From the NCBI GenBank assembly GCA_014529385.2, contig CM043966.1:111238468-111302467 (forward strand): a DNA stretch of 64,000 nucleotides. Direction: 5' to 3'. Below the pieces are notes generated by a model. That model was given only the letters and a program-made list of their open reading frames with translations, did not search any database and was not told the DNA's origin. Positions 31,740 to 47,844 of this stretch are shown here, piece after piece. Positions within the stretch are counted from its first letter, which is position 1; the number at the start of each line of letters is the position of its first letter. The position numbers and the translations under genes are program-made. Source of the stretch: Adiantum capillus-veneris. Taxonomy: Eukaryota > Streptophyta > Polypodiopsida > Polypodiales > Pteridaceae.

Positions 31740-34061
31740 TTGGGCTAAGGAAAACCCCTCATTCAAATGTATTGTATGCCCCTTGTATATGATCTATTGC
31801 AAACCATGTTTGTGTTATAGCTTATCCTATAAACGTACAACTACACGTCCTCGTAGAGAGAGGCTTAGCTTATCCTATAAGTGTACAACTGTGTACTTGT
31901 ACCACGCTCTTGTAGAGAGAGGTACCATAAGACACATCTTGACCCACTGGCCTTGTATGGGAGTGTGACTATACAAGGGTAGCTTGAAATATGGCACCTT
32001 GCCTAGGAATAACGTGAAAAATGTTTTAAGATAACAATTACTTACATTGTCCATGACAGAGTATTTAATGTTATAGTGGAAGTGTATACAATGATGGAGT
32101 GTCATATATCCAGCGGACCAGTATGTCGTGTATACATAGCAAAAGATAGAAGAATAAGCCTGTGGTTTGAATGACAGTCTCAAACAGGTGAGTCGTTGAT
32201 ATACGTGCCGTGCACGCTTACACTAGCATGGATACATCACAGTGCACCGTTACGTACTATGAACTTATATCCACATAATGCTAAAGATGTGTGCCATTAT
32301 CATTGATCTGAATTCAATCGAGAATAACTTGGCACATAAGAGGTCATGGTTCACGTGAAGACAAGAAAAGAACTTTGTTGTATACAGTGGCTTCTTATGG
32401 AGTCTGCCCAAGCACTTTGCTTTGCACAACAGAGAGATCTTTTCCAAAATGAAAAGTAAAACAAAGACCAAAACAAACATAACTTCAAAGTTACTAACCT
32501 TGTCATCCACTTGTGGCCATGTGGTTGATAATTCGCTCGAATTTTCTCGAGTGAGTTAGTGTATGTATCATATACACGCTTGTGGGATGTAAAAAACCTG
32601 CAAACATCTTGGCAGTTTTTCCCAAGTTTGTTTCCTAAGAGCGTACAAATGTATTCCAGACTATGGAAATCACAATGCGAAATACCAAAAGGGAAGCCTT
32701 GCTTCATTGAAGGAGTCATGGTGTTTTGGTTTTACATAGCTAATAGATATTCTTGCCAATTTACAATGGCATAGCAAAAGAAAGTTGACCATGTCGAGCA
32801 GTCACAGATAATCGACCTTGTTGAATTGTACATTGTATTGAAAAACGAAAAAACACTTGCAAGAGATGTACCTTGTATCTACTTGGCATGATTACTGGTA
32901 TCCTAAGGAGTGGTATATGGAGCCTTGCTTTCATGATGTCCAACCACGCTTTCCAAAAATGGGTGGATCATGTCATTGCCTGATTGCATGAATGGAAAAC
33001 AACTGCACTAGAAGTTAAGCCCGAGAAACTTGCTTGATAGCTGCTTGGAATTGCAATTAATGATCGGCCCTACCAAATACATGTGTTGTTTGCAGCAAGG
33101 TTGGCAACAAGCCGTGCCGATCGCCATGAGATTTGCAAGCAATACCATGCCGTGACCTTTGCCGCATGAGAAGAAGTCGTTCTTTGAAACGAGATCCTTT
33201 TGCACTCAAGCCTTGCGTGATGGTAAGTGGTTGTTGTGTATCATGTGTTCAAAAACAAAACTACCATGCTTTTGGGAATGCTCACAAGCTTTGATAGCAC
33301 AACAACATACATACCAGAGCATGTGTTCCTACCACCCGTCTTACCGTTGTACTAATCAAAGGAAGAAGAAAATCAAGAAAAAATCATTTCCCTTTGCTCT
33401 CATGTTGTGCATGTGTTCGAAAATAACTTTGCAATACTTTGCCTCCTTCTCTCCAGTAGGCTCTATCCTTGGTTTCCTTATCGATGTTGAATATCCTCGA
33501 CTGCACCTTTGTGCATGAGAACAAAAAAAAGATTTGATAAGAGAAATAAATTCTGCAGCACACAAACATTATACAACCCATGGTCGTTGAGCATGTATTT
33601 CTTGGGTTGCATGCTGCTCATCTACCATGGCAGGAGTCCCACTATGGGAACAAAGCCTTCAAGGGAATAAAGCCCAAACCATTGGGCTCTTGGTGTGAAA
33701 AAGGAAAAGCTTCCCAAGCTTGGTGTGTGAACAAAACGGGCCTCGCAATGGCGGCTCTGCATTCGCGAGCAATAGAGAATGACACCCCTCCGCCTGCGGT
33801 GCTGAACGCGGTGTACTCTAAAGACATGATTTGCTTGCCTAGCCGACGCGAGTACAACACGCCTAACTCCACAGATTTTTGTGCATGTTGTCCTACAACC
33901 GATTCCACGATAGGGAACCATCCCTCGAAGCCCCGGTCTACCTCTTGTACATAACAGGGGAGGTTTTCTGCGGCATTAGCCAACCGACCACAGCCAAGTG
34001 ACTGCTCCCATATCCCTGCACTCAAAACCATCTCCATGGATTTTTTCTTGACGAGTTTAAG
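30344..34061 (-). mobile_element. Element A body, 5' segment
   Basis: This begins at the gypsy target duplication and ends at the TTAAG duplication of element B. It is the reverse complement of element B from about 34400 to 38165 with strong but patchy similarity. A GA array lies at 31685-31735. A 122-codon minus frame (32351-32719) aligns with short plus frames of B near 35850-36300 around a shared RVYD-T/I-N/D-S text. This may be a coding remnant. No pol motif was found. Confidence 0.65.
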
Positions 34062-34193
34062 TTTCAGGACACGAGTCCAGGCCAAGGGTCAGGACGGACA
34101 TGCAGTCAAGGTGGTCCCTATATTTAGAAGGCCAGGGGTCTATATAGGGCATGGCTGGGTGGAGATTAGCATGTCAGTTCCCCTGCCCTTCCA
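34062..34193 (+). repeat. 5' LTR of element B
   Basis: 132 bp, beginning TTTCAGGACACGAG where the partner has TGTTAGGACACGAG, so the TG end is mutated. A TCTATATAGGG box at about 34139 is a candidate TATA element. Confidence 0.85.
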
Positions 34194-34194
34194 C

Positions 34195-34206
34195 TGGTAT
34201 CAGAGC
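34195..34206 (+). other. Primer-binding site of element B
   Basis: TGGTATCAGAGC, a perfect complement of the initiator tRNA-Met 3' end, begins one base after the LTR. Confidence 0.92.
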
Positions 34207-34293
34207 TCAGGGGGAGGGGAGAGCCATGGAGGAGGGGAAACGACTCTCTCTCTCTTTAGGTATCTCTCTCTCTCGATCGAAGAAGAAGGCAAT

Positions 34294-39409
<5,116 letters not shown>

Positions 39410-39420
39410 AAGGGGGGAGT
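39410..39420 (+). other. Polypurine tract of element B
   Basis: AAGGGGGGAGT lies just before the 3' LTR. Confidence 0.85.
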
Positions 39421-39422
39421 AA

Positions 39423-39554
39423 TGTTAGGACACGAGTCCGGGACAAGGGCCAGGACGGACATGCAGTCAAGGGGGTCCCTATATTTAGAAGGCCACGGGT
39501 CTATATAGGGTATGGCTGGGTGAAGATTAGCATGTCAGATCCCCTGCCCTTTCA
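39423..39554 (+). repeat. 3' LTR of element B
   Basis: 132 bp from TGTTAGGACACGAG to CCCTTTCA, followed by the TTAAG duplication. The ends are normal, unlike the 5' copy. Confidence 0.88.
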
Positions 39555-39559
39555 TTAAG

Positions 39560-39603
39560 GGACAAAACCAACGCTCCCAGTGGCCATGTCTCTTCCATGC
39601 TTC

Positions 39604-39699
<96 letters not shown>

Positions 39700-39778
39700 G
39701 AGAGAGAGCTCATGCAGCCACCATGCAAGTTCATCCTCCCTCCTCTTCCATAGCTCTCCTCCCTGGCTCTGATACCAA
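39560..39778 (-). other. Leader and primer-binding site of element A
   Basis: On the minus strand TGGTATCAGAGC (39766-39777) follows the 5' LTR after one base. The leader then holds a GA array and a TA array (39607-39691). It ends where element B inserted. Confidence 0.8.
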
Positions 39779-39955
39779 TATAAGACCTTAGAGACGGAGA
39801 TGCAAGATCCACCTCCCTATCACCCTATGTATAGGTTGGCTCCTAGCCCTAGCCAAAATATGAATCCCCAGTCCACACTTGTCCTGTCCAAGCCCCTGGC
39901 TTAGATCCCTGACCGCCTACGCCAAGCCTTGATCCTTAGGATCCTTGTCCTGACA
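39779..39955 (-). repeat. 5' LTR of element A
   Basis: 177 bp, TGTCAGGACAAGGATCC to GGTCTTATA on the minus strand, followed on the plus strand by the CTCTC duplication (39956-39960). It matches 9837-10015. Confidence 0.78.
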
Positions 39956-39960
39956 CTCTC

Positions 39961-40056
39961 TTCCCAGATTATAAAGGCATGTTCCTTGTTGAGAGAGCAC
40001 ATTGTATTCAACCATTTACATGCTTGAACCTATTCCCTTAAGCAAAATCTACATCA
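39961..40056 (-). repeat. Right arm of the inverted repeat, second segment
   Basis: Reverse complement of about 6085-6170 in the left arm (for example TTCAACCATTTACATGCTTG). It is limited by element A on the left and by the copia element on the right. Confidence 0.7.
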
Positions 40057-40140
40057 TGTTAGGAAATAAGACGTAGCTAAATAGATAATTGAATAGATTA
40101 CTTAATGGAGAGAGACAGATTTATATACACGAGATTATAG

Positions 40141-40205
<65 letters not shown>

Positions 40206-40817
40206 CACGATATACGTGGTTCACCCAATGTGGGCTACGTCCACGGGAAAGCAGCCACTCAATGGCTTTAGTACTTCAAAACAAGAAGTAGTTTACAAAG
40301 GGATTATACCATTAATGGAGCTCCCGCCTTGCTTCACTCTCACCACCTCACACTCACCTTGTTGCATCAACTTCACACTATGAAATGTGTGTAGAAATGG
40401 CCTCCTTTTATAGGCCAAAAGGGCTGCCCTCACTTATGAGAGACAGCCATGTGTAGCCGCCCTTGTGCGAATAAGTCCAAATCGGACCCTCCAATCCGCC
40501 CATGTGTTGCCGCCCTTGAAAAGACAATTCCGCTTTTGAATTCGGCCACCGGCCATCGGCCATTGACTACCGGCCATCGGCCAACCGACCGGTTGTTTTC
40601 CGACCACTTTCCGGCCGCCGTCCGGCCATAATATTCCCGCGAAAAAGAATATTCCGGCCAAAAAAAAAGTTACCCCCGATTCTTGTCCGTGAAAATTTTG
40701 GTTTCCGGTGAGTGATTTTCCTTCACGCACGATGGCTTCTCCTCATAATGGGGGCCTTACAAATGTGCGCTTTTACCACAGAAAATTACAAGGGGAAATC
40801 AGGTTCCATACTTAACA
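40057..40817 (-). repeat. 3' LTR of the copia element
   Basis: 761 bp, TG...CA. It has a long GA array (40142-40201) and a stretch rich in CCGGCCA words near 40550-40630. It lacks the GC-rich hairpin found in the other LTR. Confidence 0.93.
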
Positions 40818-40830
40818 ATCTCCCACTTGG
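40818..40830 (-). other. Polypurine tract of the copia element
   Basis: On the minus strand AAGTGGGAGAT lies directly before the 3' LTR, the typical copia form. Confidence 0.85.
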
Positions 40831-40877
40831 AGACTGATCTCCAAACCAAACCTGTGACTGCTTTCCATTCTGGCTTC

Positions 40878-42551
40878 TTATCCTTGAATGCCGATTGAAG
40901 ATGAGCAAAAGCTCAACTTCTCCTTGTTGACCACCTTTGTAAACATGTCTGCAGGATTTTCACTTGTATGCACCTTTCCTAGCTTTAGTTGTCCCTCTTC
41001 CAAAAGAGTGCGTATGAAGTGATATCTCACCTCAATGTGCTTTGTCCTTGAATGAAAGGTTGAGTTCTTCGCAAGATGGATAGCGCTTTGGCTATCACTG
41101 TACAAGACACAATTGTCTTGTTTGAATCCAAGCTCTTGTAAGAATCTGTGAAGCCACAGAATTTCTTTGCTTGCCTCCGTCATTGCTACATACTCTGCTT
41201 CCGTGGTAGAAAGTGAAACCACTTTCTGCAACTTTGAAGCCCAGCTTACTACTGTGCCTCCAACCGTGAACACATAGCCAGTAGTGCTCCTTCGAGTATC
41301 TTTGTCACCTGCCATATCTGCATCAGCATACCCTTCTAGAAAAATATCCGTTTCTACAAAATACAAAGCATTTGTTGTTGTGCCTTTTAGATACCTAAGT
41401 ATCCACTTCACAGCTTGCCAATTCTCTTTACCTAGGTTGTTAATGAACCTACTCACAACTCCCACTGCATGTGCAATGTCTGGCCTTATCCAGACCATAG
41501 CATACATTAGAGAACCTACCGCTGCAGCATATGGAACTTTAGACATATAGGCTATCTCCTCTTGTGTCTTTGGACACATATCCTTCGTTAGTTTAAAATG
41601 ACCAGCCAAAGGTGTAGAAACTGGTTTTGCATTTTGCATTGCAAACCTTTCTAGTACCTTCTGGATGTAATCTTCTTGAGATAGCTTTATTGTCTTCTTC
41701 GTCCTGTCCCTTGATATTTTCATACCAAGTATCCTCTTTGCAGCACCGAAATCTCTCATTGAAAAAGATTTGGACAGCTCCTCTTTTAGGTCTTTCATGT
41801 CCTGCATGTTAGCACTTGCAATCAACATGTCATCAACATACAACATTAGGATGATGAATTTCCCATCTCCCAAATTCTCCATGTAGATGCAGTGATCCGA
41901 GTTGCATCTTGTGAATCCATGATCCAACATCCATCGATCAAACTTCAAGTACCATTGTCTTGATTCTTGCTTTAAACCATACAAGCTCTTCTTTAATCTG
42001 CAAACCATTTTCTCCTTACCTTTTACTTCATACCCCTTTGGTTGAAGCATGTAGATTTCCTCCTCTAAGTCACCGTGAGGGAATGCCGTATTTACATCCA
42101 TTTGCTCGAGATTTAGATCATGAGCAGCCACAAGGCTTAAGACAAGCCTAATTGAGTTCATTTTTACAACAGGAGAAAATATTTCATTGAAGTCAATACC
42201 TTTCTTTTGAGAAAAACCTTTTACCACAAGCCTAGACTTGTACCTTTTCTTCCCACCTTCTTCTTCCTTTATCTTGTACACCCATTTGTTTTGAAGTGCC
42301 CGCTTACCTTTAGGCAACTCAACCAACTCCCATGTTTGGTTGCGATGTAGTGAGTCCATCTCCACTTGCATGCTCTTCTTCCATTCTTCTTTGGATTCAT
42401 GTTGCATAGCTTCTTCATATGATTCCGGCTCTCCAGAATCTGAGATCAAGAGATGGTTGAAGGAAGGAACAAACCTTTTTGGAGGTCTACTTGCTCTTGT
42501 AGATCTTCGGGGAATAGGTTGAGGCTCCTCATTTGGTTGACATTGTTGCAC
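40878..42551 (-). pseudogene. Copia reverse transcriptase and RNase H
   Basis: A 557-codon open segment without its own proper start. Reverse transcriptase text includes NKWVYKIK, KSRLVVKGF, LEQMDVNTAFPHGDLEEEIYM, CRLKKSLYGLKQ and the catalytic LYVDDMLI. RNase H carries GYADADMAGD, SLSTTEAEYVAM, LYSDSQSAIHLAKN and the C-terminal HIEVRYHFIR. The domain pair looks complete. It overlaps the integrase frame by about 100 bp because of an indel near 42550-42590, so the polyprotein is broken. Confidence 0.93.
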
Positions 42552-43411
42552 ATTGTCACCATTTGCAATCTTGAGTCTTCACCGTCCTCAAGCTCCATGT
42601 ACTCATCACCTGTTTCTTTTGTTTGTTTTCTTTCCAAGTAATCTTTGTACATATTTTTTTTGTTAAAAATTACATCCCTACTCCTTAAGATTTTACCATC
42701 TTCAGGATTCCATAGGCGATACCCAAAGTCTCCTTCTCCATAGCCAATGAAGAAACACTTTTTGGACTTTGCATCTAACTTTGATCTTAGGCTTCTATCT
42801 ATGTCCATGAAAGACTCACACCCAAACACTTTGAGAAATGCATACTTCACCGGTTTACCTGTCCATGCCTCTTCTGGAACTCCCCCATCCAATGCCGTTG
42901 AGGGTGACCGATTGATTAAGTACACAGACGTACTTACAGCTTCCGCCCAAAGCTCAAGCGGTAGGCCTACATGTAGCCGCATGCTTCGTGCTCGCTCCAT
43001 GATTGTCCTGTTCATCCTGTCCGAAATCCCATTTTGTTGAGGTGTCCTTGGGGTTGTCCTTTGCCTCTGAATGCCATTGCTAGCACAAAAGCTTTCAAAA
43101 GCTTGGCTGCAATATTTGCCTCCATTGTCGGATTTGAGGCATTTAACCTTGGTACCTATTTCATTCTCCACAAAGGCTTTCCACCTTTGAAATATGGAAA
43201 ATACATCGGATTTATTCTTCATGACATAAACCCATGTTTTTCTAGTCGCATCGTCTATGAATGTTACATAGTACAATGAGCCACCAAGTGATGGTGTACT
43301 TGCAGGACCCCAAACATCAGAATTAACCAACTCAAGTTTTTTATTTTTTCTTTCATTTCCTGATTTTTGAAATTTTACCCTCTTTTTTTTTACCATAAAC
43401 ACAATCTTCAC
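42446..43411 (-). pseudogene. Copia integrase, frameshifted, catalytic Glu changed to Asp
   Basis: The core has LVNSDVWGP, KSDNGGKY and TPQQNGISDRMNRT. The third acidic residue, 36 residues after the second Asp, is D where the family has E (usual context AERMNRT). An Asp here would weaken or abolish strand transfer. The zinc-binding half lies in the preceding frame (43353-43808). The break falls at a nine-A run (43383-43391, T on plus), so polymerase slippage is the likely cause. Confidence 0.9.
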
Positions 43412-43808
43412 AGAACTCTAAGTCCACTTCTTTCAAACCTGGTAGAAGCTTCTTTGTTTGAAGGATTTGCATTCCTTTGGCACTCATATGCCCAAGTCGG
43501 TAGTGCCACACCGCACTGTCAACTTCTGTAGTTGCTGCACAAGATGAAGGTTGCGTGCTAACCGTACACAAGTAAAGTGTACCGACTTTTTCACCCTTGG
43601 CAACCACCAAAGATCCCTTTGAGATCTTCCACCGTTTGTTTCTGAATGCAATGTTATGACCTTCATCATCCAATTGTCCTGTAGAGATCAAATTTTTGCG
43701 AAGAGAAGGAACATGCCTAACATCTTTAAGCTTCCATTCATTTCCATTAGCAGTTTTGACAGAAACTATACCTTTGCCGACAATCTCACAAGCTTCATCA
43801 TCTCCCAA
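43353..43808 (-). pseudogene. Copia protease C-terminal part and integrase zinc domain
   Basis: The text GKGIVSVKTANGNEWKLKDV and VPSLRKNLISTGQL is the usual copia protease-to-integrase region. HYRLGHMS and LEFCEDCVYGK follow as the H2C2 zinc domain. Out of frame with gag at about 43826 and with integrase at the A run. Confidence 0.88.
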
Positions 43809-44758
43809 GTATACATACCCAAAATTACCTTTGGTGTAGTCTTGGAAATGTTGCTTGTGTGGTGTCGCATGGAATGAAGCCCGGAATCTACTATCCAGGA
43901 ATTAGACACATTGTCTAATGAGAGAATTAGAGCATCTTGCTCTACTTTACCTGCCACATTGGCCTCCGATATTGGCTTGTTCTCTTGAGACTCTGTCTCC
44001 TTCTTCTTCTTGGACCAGCAATCCTTCTTGACGTGGCCCTTCTTGCCGCAGCTCCAACATTCAAGAACTGACTTTGTGCGTGACTTGCTCCGCCTTGAGC
44101 GATCACGGCCCTTTTGGTTTTTGAACCTCTCCTTAAGCCTTCCTCTTGTTTCCACTGATAGTGCAGCACTTGATGATTCTCCTGTGCTTCTCCTTTGCAT
44201 TTCCTCGCTTAGGAGAACACCCACAACATCATCAAACTTAAGAGTATTTGTGCCAGAGATAGAATTACTTACGGCCATCACAAGGCTGTCCCAACTATTT
44301 GATAGAGATGATAGTATAAGGAGAGCTCGCACTTCGTCATCGAAATTCATTTTCACTGATCGAAGTTGACTTATGTTTGTGTTAAAGTCATTTAGGTGTT
44401 CTGCAACTGAACCATTCTCTGTCATCTTTAGATTGAACAAGCGCATCATAGGAAATACCTTATTGGATGCCGATGGTTTCTCGTAGAAGTCGTCAAGTGA
44501 CTTCATCAAGTCCTCCGTGGTCTTCATCTCCGAAACATTGAAGGCGACCGTTGACGCCAAGCTTAACCGGATTGTTCCCAGTGCCTTTCGATCAAGGACA
44601 ATCCATGCTTCATCTGCCATTATTGCGGGCTTCTTCGCAAGACCACCCAGTGGCAAATAGAGGTCCTTCTGGTAGAGATAGTCTTCAATCTGCATCTTCC
44701 AATGTTGGTAGTTTTTGCCGTTGAACTTCTCAATCTTGAGCTTCCCTTCCTCCGCCAT
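43766..44758 (-). pseudogene. Copia gag and protease start
   Basis: The best start is ATG at 44758 (MAEEGKLKIEKFNG); the upstream 18 codons open with TTG and are unlikely to be used. The gag domain covers LKIEKFNGKNYQHWKMQIEDY to about residue 190, then a basic region and one CCHC knuckle, CWSCGKKGHVKKDC. The protease active site follows as SWIVDSGLHSM, where the residue after DSG is L and not the usual A. The frame is lost about 40 codons later. Confidence 0.9.
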
Positions 44759-44817
44759 AACTCCCACTAAATTCAAGGAATCCTTTCCTTGAGATAATTT
44801 AGCTACGAGCAAACCTT

Positions 44818-44829
44818 GCTCTGATACCA
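44818..44829 (-). other. Primer-binding site of the copia element
   Basis: On the minus strand TGGTATCAGAGC begins two bases after the 5' LTR. Confidence 0.92.
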
Positions 44830-44831
44830 GT

Positions 44832-44915
44832 TGTTAGGAAATAAGACGTAGCTAAATAGATAATTGAGTAGATTACTTAATGGAGAGATACATATTTATA
44901 TACACGAGATTATAG

Positions 44916-44950
<35 letters not shown>

Positions 44951-45604
44951 CACGATATACGTGGTTCACCCAATGTGGGCTACGTCCACGGGAAAGCAGC
45001 CACTCAATGGCTTTAGTACTTCAAAACAAGAAGTAGTTTACAAAGGGATTATACCCTTAATGGAGCTCCCGCCTTGCTTCACTCTCACCACCTCACACTC
45101 ACCTTGTTGCATCAACTTCACACTATGAAATGTGTGTAGAAATGGCCTCCTTTTATAGGCCAAAAGGGTTGCCCTCTCTTATGAGAGGCAGCCATGTGTA
45201 GCCGCCCTTGTGCGAATAAGTCCAAATCGGACCCTCCAATCCGCCCATGTGTGGCCGCCCTTGAAAAGACAATTCCGCTTTTGAATTCGGCCACCGGCCA
45301 TTGACTTCCGACCACCGGCCATCGGCCATTGACTACCGGCCACCGGCCAACCGACCGGTTGTTTTCCGACCACTTTCTGGCCGCCGTCCGGCCATAATAT
45401 TCCGGCAAAAAAAAAAGTCTCAGGGGCCTCGGGGGCGGCCCCCGAGGCCTTAAAAGTAACCCCTGATTCTTGTCCGTGAAAATTTTGGTTTCCGGTGAGT
45501 GATTTTCCTTCATGCACGATGGCTTCTCCTCATAATGGGGGCCTTACAAATGTGCGCTTTTACCACAGAAAATTACAAGGGGAAATCAGGCTCCATACTT
45601 AACA
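44832..45604 (-). repeat. 5' LTR of the copia element
   Basis: 773 bp, TG...CA. On the minus strand a TATATAAATA box (44893-44902) lies just downstream of a CT array. It carries a GC-rich inverted repeat (45425-45449) absent from the partner, and a different number of CCGGCCA words. Confidence 0.93.
44893..44902 (-). promoter_or_regulatory. TATA box of the copia 5' LTR
   Basis: Minus strand GTGTATATAAATATG. The pyrimidine array immediately upstream on the sense strand (CT, 44920-44946) is a plausible Y-patch or GAGA-type element. Confidence 0.65.
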
Positions 45605-45870
45605 CATCATACCAACCACTTGGCTTAGCTCTTGCTGCCTTAAATGTGAGACCGGACATTGAGGCAGTGTAGGAGAGCCTCTTCTTGTATACACATTATG
45701 TCCCTTGAAAATTTGAGAGTATAGATATTATACCCTACTTGAGTGCTCAACTTTTAATCACATGAAATTTCTTGTCTTACATTTTAGTCGGGGATAATGG
45801 CTTACATCTCTTTGTCTCCCAGAAACTTCAAGGGTTGAATTTGTTAGTTGCCACCATTATATCCATCGTC
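45605..45870 (-). repeat. Right arm of the inverted repeat, third segment
   Basis: Reverse complement of about 5800-6080 in the left arm, for example TTGCCACCATTATATCCAT and CACATGAAATTTCTTGTCTTA. Similarity ends at about 45870, taken as the outer end of the arm. Confidence 0.65.
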
Positions 45871-45931
45871 TTCAAGCATACTACATGTAGTATTTGGTCC
45901 CATGGGCCAATCTAACATTTAAGGACGATGA

Positions 45932-45997
<66 letters not shown>

Positions 45998-46576
45998 AAC
46001 TTTGAGGTCATTGTAATTGTTTCTACGATATAAAAAATCCTACCCGCTCTCCCTCCTTGAGAAAGTATGAAATCATGTAAGCACTTGAATTTAAAAATCA
46101 AGACTCTTTAACTATATTTGTTTAGGCCGCTTGTCTTCTTCTTATTCTTCTTCTTCTTCTTCTTCTTCTTCTTCTCTCTCTCTCTCTCTCTCTCTCAAAA
46201 CTCATTTGATTTTATTTTTCACTCAATTATTTATTTTGGTGATTTAAACATTGTGTGTGTGTGTGTGTGTGTGTGTTTGCACACATGTGTGTGCCTTATT
46301 TAAGCTAATCAATAGGATGACTCCTTGCTAGCAATTTTTGCAAAAGTTTTTCTTAAGCTTCGCCATTGAGATTCTAGATTAATGGGTCTCAAACCACATT
46401 AGTAGGAAGTAAAGCTGGTAAGAATAGTAAAAAAATGCTCTAAAATTACAGATTTGAGAGATTATTAGTACTTTTTGTGTGCATCTTAATGAAAAGGAGA
46501 TATGCATTGTAGATACACCAACAAAGTAAAGGCCATTTTGGCTCCAAAAGGACATGTGCAAAAAGGTTCTTGAGGG

Positions 46577-46620
<44 letters not shown>

Positions 46621-46739
46621 GGAGGCACGTTGCATAGTCAAGAAAGACACATGCGGCCACCACTATTTGTTGATACATTGGTCTGCAAGCATCTTCTCTG
46701 ATTGATACTATGCAAGGGTAGAAGGGGAGGGTTATGTGT
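45871..46739. repeat. Microsatellite-rich stretch, no gene
   Basis: A CT plus GT array (45932-45996), a TTC array running into CT (46146-46196), a GT array (46253-46275) and a GA array (46579-46618). No coding frame is supported. Confidence 0.8.
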
Positions 46740-47844
46740 TGTCATAAAATATAATATCCAACTTTACCAAATGATTTTCTGTATTAAACTGATCACTTAA
46801 TATGGGAAGATAAAAGGGGAGCAAGATTTAGTATATATGTGCTTCTAGACCTATCTCAATAGCGGACCGAAAGGAGAAATGGTTGCATGTCAACAGCGAT
46901 CCAAAAGGAGACGATCTACCAAAGAGCAATGTGCAATAAGTGCTTCTAGATTTATCTCAACAAGGGACCAAGAGGAGAGATTATTACATCTCAAAAGGGG
47001 TCCAAACATAGGTAGTCTATCAAAGAGCAACGTGCGTCTAATGGAGCTAAAAGGACCTTAGGATTCGCTTCATTAAAGACCTCCAAAAGTTAGTGTTAAA
47101 AATTCCTTTGACCTTACGCAACCTAAGGCTAACCTCGAGGTGGGAATCGTACCCAAGCATGAGGTTCTAAGACGCTTAAAGTGGTTGTGGAAACCTTGCC
47201 CAAAGCTTGAGGTAATTTTTATGCTTAAACGACTAAGATTTTGAAATGTTAAATTCAAAGATAAATTCTCAAGAGGCATGAACGTCCATGCTTGATTGAC
47301 TAAGCCTTTAAGTATTCAATTAAAAACAAATGACTTAAGAAGCATAAAAGACACATGCATGCTTGATTGACTAAGTCCTTTAAGTATTCAATTCAAACAA
47401 ATGACTTAATAAGCATAAAATACACATGTTCAAATGATCCTCCACATGTGTCTCTCATGATGTTCTTAAGTGCTATTGGTTAGGTTTTAAAGAGGTCCAA
47501 TGAGAATTTAGATACATAAAAATAAATAATTAAGTTATTTCTCTCAAAAAGAAAAAAGAGAAAATATGTCCAAATGAAATAATAAAATAATACAAGAGAG
47601 AGAGAGAGAGGCCTGGACCAAGCATGAGAGGGGGGGGTATAGTCTTCCACACACACGCATGCACATTCTCTCATTGTGTGGAGTGCAAGATGCAAGAGCT
47701 CCATCTCATTCTCCAAGTGTGTTGACAAGTGGAGAGCCTACACCAACACTCTTGGCTATGGAATGCAAATCCAACCAAGAGCTATTCTGCAATGCTTAAG
47801 CTTGCCATCTTCTTCATCTTCATTACTATGATATTATGCTATGC
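46740..47844 (+). repeat. 5' LTR of element E, first segment
   Basis: Matches 60025-60638 with substitutions. It contains an internal tandem duplication of about 73 bp (47290-47437, word GCTTGATTGACTAAG). It ends at TATGC, the target duplicated by element D. Confidence 0.85.

Larger units (their letters stand above)
40057..45604 (-). mobile_element. Ty1/copia LTR retrotransposon, inactive
   Basis: 5,548 bp with LTRs at 40057-40817 and 44832-45604, a tRNA-Met primer site, a purine tract and perfect CATCA duplications (40052-40056 and 45605-45609). Gene order is gag, protease, integrase, reverse transcriptase-RNase H, as in copia. At least three frameshifts split the polyprotein, and the LTRs differ by substitutions and several indels, so it is older than the 19-kb gypsy element. 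The left arm of the inverted repeat shows the uninterrupted target. Confidence 0.95.
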
